DNA of 64,000 bases from Leptolyngbya sp. KIOST-1 (GTDB lineage Bacteria; Cyanobacteriota; Cyanobacteriia; Phormidesmidales; Phormidesmidaceae): NCBI RefSeq assembly GCF_000763385.1, contig NZ_JQFA01000002.1, positions 3,224,001 through 3,288,000 of the forward strand, given 5' to 3'. Of this stretch, positions 29,742 through 38,793 are shown piece after piece. The notes below the pieces were generated by a model, which had not been told where the DNA came from, searched no databases, and was given only the letters and a program-made list of their open reading frames with translations. A program made the position numbers and the translations under genes. Positions within the stretch are counted from its first letter, which is position 1. Every line of letters starts with the position of its first letter.

Positions 29742-32091
29742 ACCGGGTGATCCAGCAAGCCATCTCACAGGTGCTGACGCCACTGTTTGAGCCGGAGTTT
29801 TCCGAGTTCAGCTTTGGGTGTCGTCCCAACCGCAGTGCCCACGGCGCGATTAAACAGGTGAAGGCATACGTCAAGGAAGGCTATCGGGTGGTGGTGGATT
29901 TGGACTTGGAAAAGTTCTTTGACACCGTAAACCACGATGTCCTAATGGCAAGAGTCGCCCGCAAAGAGCGGGATAAGACCCTGCTAGCCTTGATAGGCCG
30001 ATACCTGCGAGCCGGGGTCATGGTCGAGGGGTCGTCATCCCCAAGCCAGGGGGCAAGGGAGAGCGGCTGTTGGGAGTTCCAACAGTCCTAGACCGGGTGA
30101 TCCAGCAAGCCATCTCACAGGTGCTGACGCCACTGTTTGAGCCGGAGTTTTCCGAGTTCAGCTTTGGGTGTCGTCCCAACCGCAGTGCCCACGGCGCGAT
30201 TAAACAGGTGAAGGCATACGTCAAGGAAGGCTATCGGGTGGTGGTGGATTTGGACTTGGAAAAGTTCTTTGACACCGTAAACCACGATGTCCTAATGGCA
30301 AGAGTCGCCCGCAAAGAGCGGGATAAGACCCTGCTAGCCTTGATAGGCCGATACCTGCGAGCCGGGGTCATGGTCGAGGGGTCGTCATCCCCAAGCCAGG
30401 GGGCAAGGGAGAGCGGCTGTTGGGAGTTCCAACAGTCCTAGACCGGGTGATCCAGCAAGCCATCTCACAGGTGCTGACGCCACTGTTTGAGCCGGAGTTT
30501 TCCGAGTTCAGCTTTGGGTGTCGTCCCAACCGCAGTGCCCACGGCGCGATTAAACAGGTGAAGGCATACGTCAAGGAAGGCTATCGGGTGGTGGTGGATT
30601 TGGACTTGGAAAAGTTCTTTGACACCGTAAACCACGATGTCCTAATGGCAAGAGTCGCCCGCAAAGAGCGGGATAAGACCCTGCTAGCCTTGATAGGCCG
30701 ATACCTGCGAGCCGGGGTCATGGTCGAGGGGTCGTCATCCCCAAGCCAGGGGGCAAGGGAGAGCGGCTGTTGGGAGTTCCAACAGTCCTAGACCGGGTGA
30801 TCCAGCAAGCCATCTCACAGGTGCTGACGCCACTGTTTGAGCCGGAGTTTTCCGAGTTCAGCTTTGGGTGTCGTCCCAACCGCAGTGCCCACGGCGCGAT
30901 TAAACAGGTGAAGGCATACGTCAAGGAAGGCTATCGGGTGGTGGTGGATTTGGACTTGGAAAAGTTCTTTGACACCGTAAACCACGATGTCCTAATGGCA
31001 AGAGTCGCCCGCAAAGAGCGGGATAAGACCCTGCTAGCCTTGATAGGCCGATACCTGCGAGCCGGGGTCATGGTCGAGGGGTCGTCATCCCCAAGCCAGG
31101 GGGCAAGGGAGAGCGGCTGTTGGGAGTTCCAACAGTCCTAGACCGGGTGATCCAGCAAGCCATCTCACAGGTGCTGACGCCACTGTTTGAGCCGGAGTTT
31201 TCCGAGTTCAGCTTTGGGTGTCGTCCCAACCGCAGTGCCCACGGCGCGATTAAACAGGTGAAGGCATACGTCAAGGAAGGCTATCGGGTGGTGGTGGATT
31301 TGGACTTGGAAAAGTTCTTTGACACCGTAAACCACGATGTCCTAATGGCAAGAGTCGCCCGCAAAGAGCGGGATAAGACCCTGCTAGCCTTGATAGGCCG
31401 ATACCTGCGAGCCGGGGTCATGGTCGAGGGGTCGTCATCCCCAAGCCAGGGGGCAAGGGAGAGCGGCTGTTGGGAGTTCCAACAGTCCTAGACCGGGTGA
31501 TCCAGCAAGCCATCTCACAGGTGCTGACGCCACTGTTTGAGCCGGAGTTTTCCGAGTTCAGCTTTGGGTGTCGTCCCAACCGCAGTGCCCACGGCGCGAT
31601 TAAACAGGTGAAGGCATACGTCAAGGAAGGCTATCGGGTGGTGGTGGATTTGGACTTGGAAAAGTTCTTTGACACCGTAAACCACGATGTCCTAATGGCA
31701 AGAGTCGCCCGCAAAGAGCGGGATAAGACCCTGCTAGCCTTGATAGGCCGATACCTGCGAGCCGGGGTCATGGTCGAGGGGTCGTCATCCCCAAGCCAGG
31801 GGGCAAGGGAGAGCGGCTGTTGGGAGTTCCAACAGTCCTAGACCGGGTGATCCAGCAAGCCATCTCACAGGTGCTGACGCCACTGTTTGAGCCGGAGTTT
31901 TCCGAGTTCAGCTTTGGGTGTCGTCCCAACCGCAGTGCCCACGGCGCGATTAAACAGGTGAAGGCATACGTCAAGGAAGGCTATCGGGTGGTGGTGGATT
32001 TGGACTTGGAAAAGTTCTTTGACACCGTAAACCACGATGTCCTAATGGCAAGAGTCGCCCGCAAAGAGCGGGATAAGACCCTGCTAGCCTT
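29331..32091 (+). repeat. 350-bp tandem array of the RT core, eight copies
   Basis: Copies begin at 29331, 29681, 30031, 30381, 30731, 31081, 31431 and 31781; the last is cut at 32091 after 311 bp. Each unit encodes RT1 to just after RT3. Copies 2-8 appear identical, while copy 1 differs by one base (GCAAAGTGCG against GCAAAGAGCG, Val to Glu). Since 350 is not a multiple of 3, each junction shifts frame, so no polyprotein results. The 123-residue frame in each unit, opened by a TTG, is a by-product. It could be a real amplification or an assembly artefact. Confidence 0.95.
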
Positions 32092-32118
32092 TTACTTCGT
32101 CTAGCAGGTAGGTTGAGA

Positions 32119-32150
32119 ACCGCCCATTGCGGAGCCGCACGATGGGTGGT
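32119..32150 (+). other. Group II intron domain V
   Basis: Arms 32119-32127 and 32142-32150 give nine base pairs (ACCGCCCAT/ATGGGTGGT, one G-U). A two-base CG bulge at 32140-32141 and an upper 4-bp stem (32128-32131/32136-32139) with a four-base loop complete the canonical domain V shape. Domain VI follows to 32189. This catalytic RNA piece is intact even though the protein gene is not. Confidence 0.88.
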
Positions 32151-32197
32151 GTGGGAGGGGGGATTCGTGAGGATTCTCCCTATCCCGATTAGACCGT

Positions 32198-32605
32198 TTA
32201 TGGCGACTTAGGCTTAATCTCGAAGTCCATTTTAGAACGGTAGAAGCACACATCAAATTCCATGAAAAAGTTCGTCTGTCCTAGAATCAGTGGCGCATTG
32301 GGGCTTTTAGTCCAGGCAAAGGCTAATTGAACTGGAGCGATATCCCCAATTTGAACCATCGCGGAGAATGGCATAGCTGGTTTGTTGCCTAAATTCCCTG
32401 CCAGTTGAATGATGGCTCTGCTGTCGTCCCAGGTAGCCCCAAGCTGTATACCCAGTTCATAGGGTATAACGTTGACGGTTGCGCCGCTGTCAACCAGACC
32501 AAGGGATTCAACTGTACGCCCCTCGCGACGAAGAATAAGAGGCACCCGTGGAAGGCTATCGAACTCGTTTTGGGAGGGATCGGTAGTGGAGTAGCGGAAG
32601 CGCAT
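32198..32605 (-). CDS. Retropepsin-like aspartic protease family protein
   Basis: 135 residues with the motif LVDSGATVNVIP (D-S-G-A), the catalytic signature of retroviral-type aspartic proteases, and a second hydrophobic-hydrophobic-Gly segment APLILGQTNFF. Such single-domain proteins would act as homodimers. It lies 5 bp downstream of a 69-residue gene on the same strand, forming a tight pair. The substrate and role are unknown. It abuts the 3' end of the group II intron. Confidence 0.82.
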   Translation of the reverse strand: MRFRYSTTDPSQNEFDSLPRVPLILRREGRTVESLGLVDSGATVNVIPYELGIQLGATWDDSRAIIQLAGNLGNKPAMPFSAMVQIGDIAPVQLAFAWTKSPNAPLILGQTNFFMEFDVCFYRSKMDFEIKPKSP

Positions 32606-32610
32606 GACGA

Positions 32611-32820
32611 TTAAGCCTGATCTGCTGACTCTAAAGCATGCATTAATGTAGCGCCAGCCCCGAAGCTGTTGTAAGGGGTCGGCAAATCATAGGTTTTGAA
32701 GGGCTCTAGGGGCGAGATATCCTCTACTGCCTCTAGATCCTCTGCCAGAATCCGAATCAGCTTTAGCTTCTCGATGATGGAAAGCTGGCGGACAGATGGA
32801 AGGACTTCAGATAGATTCAT
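32611..32820 (-). CDS. Small partner protein of the aspartic protease (antitoxin-like size)
   Basis: 69 residues: an N-terminal helical part (MNLSEVLPSVRQLSIIEKLKLIRIL as two helices) and a C-terminal segment with TYDLPTPYNSFGAGATLM. The two genes are 5 bp apart and must be co-transcribed. The N-terminal half resembles short helical proteins found upstream of toxin or protease genes in cyanobacteria. Function is unknown; a toxin-antitoxin or protease-substrate relation is only a guess. Confidence 0.65.
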   Translation of the reverse strand: MNLSEVLPSVRQLSIIEKLKLIRILAEDLEAVEDISPLEPFKTYDLPTPYNSFGAGATLMHALESADQA

Positions 32821-32946
32821 ATATACATCTCCAACCTTAAGGAGCTATACCATAAGCTTAACTTAGAAAAAACCAGAATGGCTCATCATCCCTAGACCAT
32901 CCGGTATCTACTGTTTTGCAAGGCAGTGTTGGGCTGACTTGAATTA

Positions 32947-33423
32947 TTAAAGTGTTGATATCAAAAGCATGAAAATGCCTAAAAGACATACAAGCAAGTT
33001 GAAAATCACCCAAAGCATGTGCATTCTAACTGAAGAAAATTTGATTCTAATTGATTCATCCCACGAAAGAGAACCGTGACGCTTTTTATGATTTACTTCG
33101 TGTTTATATAATTGATCAAGCTCAAGTCCTTCTTGGAAATCATCTAATTGCTCGACTAGAAGTTTGAGCCTATTTTGATACCAAAGCTGACGCTCGTAGA
33201 GTTTTAGCGTTGCAAAAATTCCAAATAATCCCAGAGCAATCACCAAAATTGATATCGGAATTGAAGCAGTACTAAAACCAATGCTCCCGCCTATAGCAGT
33301 AGCCCCCGACACGACAATAATAATGAGGTTGATAATCCACTGCCTGTGCTCTTCAACGTGTCGAAGTTCATTCATATGCTCCACCATTAGAGCCAAGATG
33401 ATCTCTGAATTTTCAACTGACAT
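32947..33423 (-). CDS. Three-helix membrane protein of unknown function
   Basis: 158 residues. Predicted membrane segments at about 29-47 (WIINLIIIVVSGATAIGG), 54-72 (ISILVIALGLFGIFATL) and 137-157 (WVIFNLLVCLLGIFMLL), with a charged cytoplasmic stretch of about 60 residues between the second and third. The DNA is clearly AT-richer than the chromosome around it and lacks HIP1 sites, which points to recent transfer. The topology recalls small membrane effectors of defence systems, but no family motif is visible. Confidence 0.7.
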   Translation of the reverse strand: MSVENSEIILALMVEHMNELRHVEEHRQWIINLIIIVVSGATAIGGSIGFSTASIPISILVIALGLFGIFATLKLYERQLWYQNRLKLLVEQLDDFQEGLELDQLYKHEVNHKKRHGSLSWDESIRIKFSSVRMHMLWVIFNLLVCLLGIFMLLISTL

Positions 33424-33594
33424 ACTAGTTTGTGTAACGACAACATTTTATTCCGCCATTTTACTCTTCATCTAAAGCGTCAAGATTAGAAGTTTCAAGG
33501 CTTCAGATTGGACATTGATGATAGGACTCACGCAGCTCAGCATTTCAGCAAAAAGGTCGGTCTAACTACTGCTTATGCTGACTCTCCTGCCTAA

Positions 33595-33634
33595 ATTCTG
33601 CCTAACACCCCGTAGCAGAGTAGTTAGTCAGAAT
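33595..33634. repeat. 12-bp inverted repeat upstream of integrase
   Basis: Arms 33595-33606 (ATTCTGCCTAAC) and 33623-33634 (GTTAGTCAGAAT) pair at 11 of 12 positions around a 16-bp loop. The inner ends CCTAAC/GTTAG resemble the core-site ends of integron recombination sites (RYYYAAC/GTTRRRY). It is part of a 500-bp gene-free stretch (33424-33925). Confidence 0.65.
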
Positions 33635-33659
33635 CAAAACAGCATATCGCCGCTTCTGA

Positions 33660-33695
33660 AGGCAGATATGCCGATAATATGCGTCATATCTGCCT
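33660..33695. repeat. Perfect 11-bp inverted repeat upstream of integrase
   Basis: AGGCAGATATG (33660-33670) and CATATCTGCCT (33685-33695) are exact reverse complements with a 14-bp spacer. It lies 230 bp before the integrase start. It could be an operator, an integrase-binding site or an attachment-site arm. Confidence 0.75.
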
Positions 33696-33925
33696 AAAAT
33701 GGGATCTTATACAGAAAACCGTCAATATATCTACCCGGATTCGAGTGTTATGCCGAATTGAGTCGTGATAATTCCCTTATAGGGGTGTTTATCTATACCT
33801 TGCTCCGCATAGTAGGCTTTCTGATGGGTGTTATGCCGATAGCTTCAGCAAATCTTCATGGTTGGCACGTAGACTAAGTATGTGGCATTTAATACATTGG
33901 AACTACTGCCTCTACCTTCCTTGTC

Positions 33926-34852
33926 ATGGAATCTCGACCCAGAAAGCTGCTTGACCAAGTCCGCGACGCAATTCGCTTAAAGCATTACTCCTATCGGACA
34001 GAGCAAAGCTATGTCGGCTGGATTCGCCGGTACATTTTGTTCCACAACAAGCGCCATCCTAAGGAAATGGGTAGCGCAGAGGTCGAAGCTTTTCTAACCC
34101 ATCTGGCTGTTGAAGGCCACGTATCTGCCTCAACCCAAAATCAGGCTTTCAGTGCCCTTTTGTTTTTGTATCGCAATGTGCTGAACCAGGAGTTGGGAGT
34201 CTTGGATACTGTGCGGGCAAAACGCTCGAACTATCTACCCACAGTGCTGACCAAAGGTGAAGTTCGCTCAATTCTGCAAAATCTCTCAGGGGTGCATGGT
34301 CTGGTCATCCGGGTGTTGTATGGCAGCGGTTTGCGGCTCAGTGAAGGGCTGAGTTTGCGCATCAAGGATCTTGATTTTGCTCAGCGTCAGATTGTGGCAC
34401 GCGATACCAAGGGGAATGAAAGTCGGGTGACCATGCTGCCTGATAGTTTGGTTGAGTCGTTGCAAGCGCACCTTCACAAGGTTAAGCGCCTACACCAGTT
34501 GGATTTAGATCAGGGCTATGGCTCGGTCTACCTGCCTTTTGCCCTAGAGCGCAAGCATCCCCATGCCGATCGCGCCTGGATCTGGCAGTTTGTGTTCCCT
34601 TCGACAGGGCGTTCACGAGATCCTCGCAGTGGTGCTATTCGTCGTCACCATTTGCATGAGAGTGGCGTGCAGAAAGCGCTAAAGCAAGCTGTCCGTGCGT
34701 CTGGCATTGCTAAGCGGATTGGGTGCCATACGTTTCGCCACAGTTTTGCCACCCATTTGCTCGAAGATGGCTACGACATTCGCACCGTGCAAGAGCTGCT
34801 GGGCCACAAGGATGTCAAGACAACGATGATCTATACCCATGTGCTTAATTGA
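33926..34852 (+). CDS. intI: Integron-type integrase (tyrosine recombinase)
   Basis: 308 residues with all catalytic residues: Arg137 (GSGLRLSE), Lys162, His268 and Arg271 ([12 protein letters not shown]), His294 (LLGHKD) and Tyr303 (IYTHVL). The extra segment between the second and third motifs (about 190-242, with [40 protein letters not shown]) is the IntI-specific patch that separates integron integrases from XerC/D. It ends right after VLN. No clear cassette array is beside it, so it appears to be an isolated integrase or the relic of an integron. Confidence 0.92.
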   Translation: MESRPRKLLDQVRDAIRLKHYSYRTEQSYVGWIRRYILFHNKRHPKEMGSAEVEAFLTHLAVEGHVSASTQNQAFSALLFLYRNVLNQELGVLDTVRAKRSNYLPTVLTKGEVRSILQNLSGVHGLVIRVLYGSGLRLSEGLSLRIKDLDFAQRQIVARDTKGNESRVTMLPDSLVESLQAHLHKVKRLHQLDLDQGYGSVYLPFALERKHPHADRAWIWQFVFPSTGRSRDPRSGAIRRHHLHESGVQKALKQAVRASGIAKRIGCHTFRHSFATHLLEDGYDIRTVQELLGHKDVKTTMIYTHVLN

Positions 34853-35229
34853 GGGGGGCGGGGTGTCAGGAGTCCGTTAGATATTGGCTAGACAATACGG
34901 TTGAACTTGTAGCTTACTGCTGGCAAGGTAAGACTGCGGGGAATGATTCTGGGCGGGGAAGAACAGCAACAGAGCCGCCTGGTCGGCCCCTATCCCCACC
35001 GGGCGCAGCGGCGAGTACATCGCCGTGATGACCCGCAGGCGAGGGCTGCGATCGTAGAGGCATAACACTAGGCGAAGCAGGGGCTAGATTCTCTTTGGTC
35101 TGCCCCTGTTTGCGATGTAATGCTCTACCACATTGAAGGTAGTCGATAAGATTCGGCCTCCCTTGCCGATCGCATCCCTTCCCCTGGGCACCCTAACCCT
35201 CGGTATCAGGGCATCTCAGGGGATAAACC
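34853..35229. other. Intergenic region downstream of integrase
   Basis: No supported gene. A minus-strand frame at 34877-35068 (63 codons) has ordinary codon use but no Shine-Dalgarno and no family resemblance I can name; it may be the tail of a decayed gene. One GTTRRRY heptamer (GTTAGAT, 34876-34882) lies just after the integrase stop, but no partner core site is evident. Confidence 0.35.
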
Positions 35230-36756
35230 ATGCTGGCAAGGGTTTGGAGCGCGGCGCTGGTGGGCATCGATGCCCTCAAAGTTGGCGTCGAGGTCGATAT
35301 TTCGGGCGGGTTGCCCGGTGTGGTGGTGGTGGGCCTGCCCGACACCGCCGTGCAGGAGTCCCGCGAGCGGGTCAAGGCGGCGCTGAAAAATGCGGGTTTC
35401 CCCTTCCCCATGCGCAAAGTGGTGATCAACCTCACCCCCGCCGACCTGCGCAAAGAAGGCCCCATCTTTGACCTGCCCATCAGCGTTGGCATTCTCGCCG
35501 CCTCAGAGCAGGTCAATACCGACGCCCTCAACGACCTGCTGTTTTTGGGCGAAGTGTCGCTGGACGGCAGTTTACGGGCGGTGGCCGGGGTACTGCCGAT
35601 CGCAGCAGCGGCGCAAAAACTGGGCATTCGCGGCCTGGTGGTGCCCGCCGACAATGGACGCGAGGCCGCCGTGGTGCCGGGGCTGACCGTCTACAGCTTC
35701 AACCACCTGTCGGAGGTGGCCGACTTTCTCAACCATCCCGCTGGCTATTCCCCCGTGGCGGTCGATACCACCCTGGCCATGAGTGCTGCTCCTAATGCCC
35801 TGGATCTGCGCGATGTGAAGGGGCAGGCCCAGGCCCGGCGGGCGCTGGAGATTGCGGCGGCGGGCGGCCACAATTTGATTTTCGTCGGCCCACCCGGCAG
35901 CGGCAAAACTATGCTGGCCCGGCGGTTGCCCTCCATTTTGCCGCCGCTCCAGTTTGAGGAAGCCCTGGACGTGACTCAGATTCATTCAGTGGCGGGGTTG
36001 TTGAAGGAGAAGGGGACGCTGGTCAATACGCGGCCCTTTCGCAGTCCGCACCACTCGGCTTCGGGGCCATCGCTAGTGGGCGGCGGCAGCTACCCCAAGC
36101 CGGGGGAAATTTCCCTCGCCCACCGGGGCATTTTGTTCTTGGATGAACTCACCGAGTTCAAGCGCGATGTGCTGGAGTACCTGCGTCAGCCCCTCGAAGA
36201 TGGCTATGTCACCATTACGCGCACTCGGCAGTCCGTCGTTTTCCCGGCCCAGTTCACCCTGATTGCCAGCACCAACCCCTGCCCCTGTGGATTCTATGGC
36301 GACTCGGTGCAGCCCTGCACCTGTAGCCCCCGCAGCCGCGAAAACTACTGGTCGCGCCTCTCGGGGCCGCTGATGGATCGGATCGATTTGCAGGTGGTGG
36401 TGAGCCGCATCAAGCCCGAGGAGATGACCCAGCACCAGCCGGGGGAAGCCTCGGAACCGGTGCGCGATCGCGTTCAGGCGGCTCGGCAGCGGGCCCACGA
36501 TCGCTTCAAAGCCGAACCCAGCCTCCAGTGCAACGCCGACATGCAGAGCCGCCACCTGAAGCACTGGTGCCCCCTGGATGACACCAGCAAAACCCTGCTG
36601 GAGGGTGCAGTCCGCAAGCTGGGACTATCGGCCCGCGCCACCGATCGCATTCTCAAAGTCGGTCGCACCATCGCTGACCTGGATGGTGCCGAGGATTTGC
36701 AAACCCATCACATTGCCGAAGCGATCCAGTACCGCACCATCGATCGCATGCAATAG
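35230..36756 (+). CDS. comM: YifB/ComM family Mg-chelatase-like AAA+ ATPase
   Basis: 508 residues. An N-terminal Lon-protease-like (S16) domain (residues 1-170, beginning MLARVWSAALVGIDA) is followed by an AAA+ module with Walker A GPPGSGKT at 220-227, Walker B (HRGILFLDEL) and a Mg-chelatase C-terminal lid. A CPCGFYGD...CTCS cysteine cluster is typical. ComM is a hexameric helicase that speeds branch migration when natural transformation integrates DNA. Its neighbour here is an integron integrase, probably by chance. Confidence 0.94.
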   Translation: MLARVWSAALVGIDALKVGVEVDISGGLPGVVVVGLPDTAVQESRERVKAALKNAGFPFPMRKVVINLTPADLRKEGPIFDLPISVGILAASEQVNTDALNDLLFLGEVSLDGSLRAVAGVLPIAAAAQKLGIRGLVVPADNGREAAVVPGLTVYSFNHLSEVADFLNHPAGYSPVAVDTTLAMSAAPNALDLRDVKGQAQARRALEIAAAGGHNLIFVGPPGSGKTMLARRLPSILPPLQFEEALDVTQIHSVAGLLKEKGTLVNTRPFRSPHHSASGPSLVGGGSYPKPGEISLAHRGILFLDELTEFKRDVLEYLRQPLEDGYVTITRTRQSVVFPAQFTLIASTNPCPCGFYGDSVQPCTCSPRSRENYWSRLSGPLMDRIDLQVVVSRIKPEEMTQHQPGEASEPVRDRVQAARQRAHDRFKAEPSLQCNADMQSRHLKHWCPLDDTSKTLLEGAVRKLGLSARATDRILKVGRTIADLDGAEDLQTHHIAEAIQYRTIDRMQ

Positions 36757-36766
36757 CCATGATACC

Positions 36767-38518
36767 CTACCCCTTTCCCACCTGGGCTACCGGGCGAATG
36801 CTGCGGTAGCGGTCCTGGCGAATCCACTCCAGCACCGACTGAATTTCCAGGCTCTTTTCCCCCAGGGTGTTGAGCAGGTGGGAGCCCAGCTCCAGGGCGG
36901 CCTCAAACTCGGGCTGCACCACTTCCCTGGCCCCCAGTTGGGTGAGCACATCGATTTCTTCGTTGGTGTGCGATCGCGCGATGATATCCAGCTCTGGCGC
37001 CCTCAGCAGCGCCCGTTGCAGCACCAGGCGGGTGGTGGCGGGGTCGGGCAGGGTAATGGCCAGGGCCTTGGCGGTCTCCAACGAGGTTTTCTCCAGCACC
37101 AGTTCGCTGTCGGCGTCGCCATAGACATAGGGTATTTGCACCAGGGGGGCATGGCGGTTGCGCAGGCGCTGAATGGCGGTTTCACTGTTTTCGATCACCA
37201 GCACCGGGTAGCCCCGGCTGAGCAGCACATTCACCAGCACCTCCCCCACCCGGCCATAGCCCGCCACAATCACGTGGTCTTTCAGGTCGGCGGGTACCGA
37301 CAGCAGCTTGGGTTCCTCGGTTTGGTTGAGGTAGTCCTTCAGCACGGGCAGGGCATGGAGCCAGTCAGACACCCGGGGGGCGAGGTTAATCCACAGGGGG
37401 GTAAGCATCAGCGAAATGGCGATCGTGCCCAGCAGCAGAGAGTAGCGCTGCTCGGTAATCAGCCCCAGCTCCAGCCCCATCAGGGCCAGGACAAAGGAAA
37501 ATTCGCCGATCTGGTTGAGGCCAAAGCTCGCCTTCAGCGCCGTTTTGAGCGAGTAGCCAAACCCCATCACGATCGGCAGCACAATCAGCGCCTTGCCTAC
37601 CATGATCAGCGCCACCAACTCCAGAATTTTGCCCAGGTTGTTGAGAATCAAATTGGGGTCGATCAGCATGCCAATGGAGGCAAAAAATAGGCAGGCAAAG
37701 GTGTCGCGCAGGGGCAAAATTTTGCCCAGGGCCTGGTCAGCGTAGTCAATTTCGGAGATCATCAGCCCTGCCACAAAGGCTCCCATGGCGATGGAGAGGC
37801 CGAGGATGGAGGTGACCCAGGCGATGCCCAGACATAGAGCCACCACCGTGAGCAAAAATAGCTCGCTGCTCTCGGTAGCGGCAATGTGCTGAATCAGTTG
37901 GGGCACCACCCAGCGACCCAGGGCGATCGCCCCGGCCAGAAACAGCCCAAACTTCAGCGCCGCGATCGCCAGGGCCGGCCCCAGGGCATCGGGCTGGTTG
38001 AGCACCGGCAGCACCGCCAGCATCAGCCCCAGGGCAATGTCCTGGGCAATCAGCAGGCCCAGCATCACCTGGCCGTGGACGGTGGCGGTTTCGCCCCGGT
38101 CCGTCAGGGTTTTGAGCACCACCGCCGTGGAGGACAGCGACAGCACCAGCCCCAGAAAAACGCCCTGCAGCGGAGAATCAGCCGTCCCTGAAAGCAGTGA
38201 CACCGAACACACCAGCAGCGTGGTCAGGCCCATTTGCAAAAAGCTGCCCTTGAGGGCGATCGCCCGCACCCGCTTCAGCTCCGTCAGCGAAAACTCAACC
38301 CCCAGGGCAAACAGCAAAAAGGCAATACCCACCTCCGCCAGGGCCTGAATTTGCTCGACATCGGTCTGTAGCCCCAGCCCAAAGGGACCGATGATTAGCC
38401 CTGTAATCAGGTAGCCCAAGAGGGCTGGCTGTTTGAGCCGATGGGCAATATAGCCGCCTAGGGCAGAGCACCCCAGCGCCAGGGTGAGATCGAGGACAAA
38501 GTTTGGTTCAGCGGTCAT
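36767..38518 (-). CDS. Kef-type cation:proton antiporter (CPA2) with RCK/TrkA-N domain
   Basis: 583 residues from the ATG at 38518 (MTAEPNFVLDL); the frame is open to 38695, but that extension has no membrane character or family likeness. The N-terminal 380 residues form about 12 helices of the Na/H exchanger fold (LLGYLITGLIIGPFGLG, GVEFSLTELKR). The C-terminal part is a nucleotide-binding RCK domain (HVIVAGYGRVGEVL). Members exchange K+ or Na+ for H+ and are gated by the RCK domain. It converges on comM with 10 bp between the stops. Confidence 0.92.
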   Translation of the reverse strand: MTAEPNFVLDLTLALGCSALGGYIAHRLKQPALLGYLITGLIIGPFGLGLQTDVEQIQALAEVGIAFLLFALGVEFSLTELKRVRAIALKGSFLQMGLTTLLVCSVSLLSGTADSPLQGVFLGLVLSLSSTAVVLKTLTDRGETATVHGQVMLGLLIAQDIALGLMLAVLPVLNQPDALGPALAIAALKFGLFLAGAIALGRWVVPQLIQHIAATESSELFLLTVVALCLGIAWVTSILGLSIAMGAFVAGLMISEIDYADQALGKILPLRDTFACLFFASIGMLIDPNLILNNLGKILELVALIMVGKALIVLPIVMGFGYSLKTALKASFGLNQIGEFSFVLALMGLELGLITEQRYSLLLGTIAISLMLTPLWINLAPRVSDWLHALPVLKDYLNQTEEPKLLSVPADLKDHVIVAGYGRVGEVLVNVLLSRGYPVLVIENSETAIQRLRNRHAPLVQIPYVYGDADSELVLEKTSLETAKALAITLPDPATTRLVLQRALLRAPELDIIARSHTNEEIDVLTQLGAREVVQPEFEAALELGSHLLNTLGEKSLEIQSVLEWIRQDRYRSIRPVAQVGKG

Positions 38519-38793
38519 ACAGGAGCACGGTAGGGCAAGGGAAGGAGCGTCCGTAGCGGCAGCGTCTACAAAGCCCCCTGCACCAGTAGACACAGGGGGC
38601 TGAGGGCCAGGGGAAATACTGAGGCCGTGGCGTTTCCCCAGCACAACCGACCAGCTAACGAAAGCGGCAAGAGGCTCGCCTTCTATTGTCACCAATTCAG
38701 AGTAAGTACGCCATCAAAAGCTCAATGATGGCAAAGCCAGAGATAAACCCAGCCGAATTGAGGCTCACGCTCCTGGGCCAGCAGGCGGTAGGG

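Larger units (their letters stand above)
28438..32189 (+). mobile_element. Degenerate group II intron
   Basis: The 5' end has the conserved GTGYG-type beginning and domain I sequence (ACGCCCAGCATGGGCGTGAA, ACTAATGGGGTGAAAGTCCC). It is followed by about 500 bp of structured RNA, an LtrA-type reverse transcriptase start, and at the 3' end a clear domain V and a domain VI ending CCCTATCCCGAT (32189). The core is damaged: the first 101 bp are duplicated and most of the protein gene is replaced by a 350-bp tandem array. The 5' boundary is uncertain by a few bases (28438-28442). A 9-bp direct repeat, TTAGACCGT, lies at 28416-28424 and 32189-32197. Self-mobility is impossible without protein supplied by another copy. 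Confidence 0.88.

Noticed and set aside
29331-32091. CRISPR array or retron/DGR
   Set aside because: Repeats are contiguous and 350 bp with no spacers. The RT core is LtrA-type, flanked by group II intron RNA, with no template or variable repeat.
29720-32104. Repeated 123-residue plus-strand ORFs and 68-residue minus-strand ORFs
   Set aside because: They are by-products of the 350-bp array. Each starts at an in-unit TTG and ends at the frameshifted junction; they lack RT catalytic motifs.
34876-34882. GTTAGAT as an attC core site after the integrase
   Set aside because: A single heptamer is common by chance and no partner core site or foldable attC was found beside it.
34877-35068. 63-codon minus-strand ORF
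   Set aside because: Ordinary codon use but no ribosome-binding site and no recognisable family; kept only as a comment on the gap.
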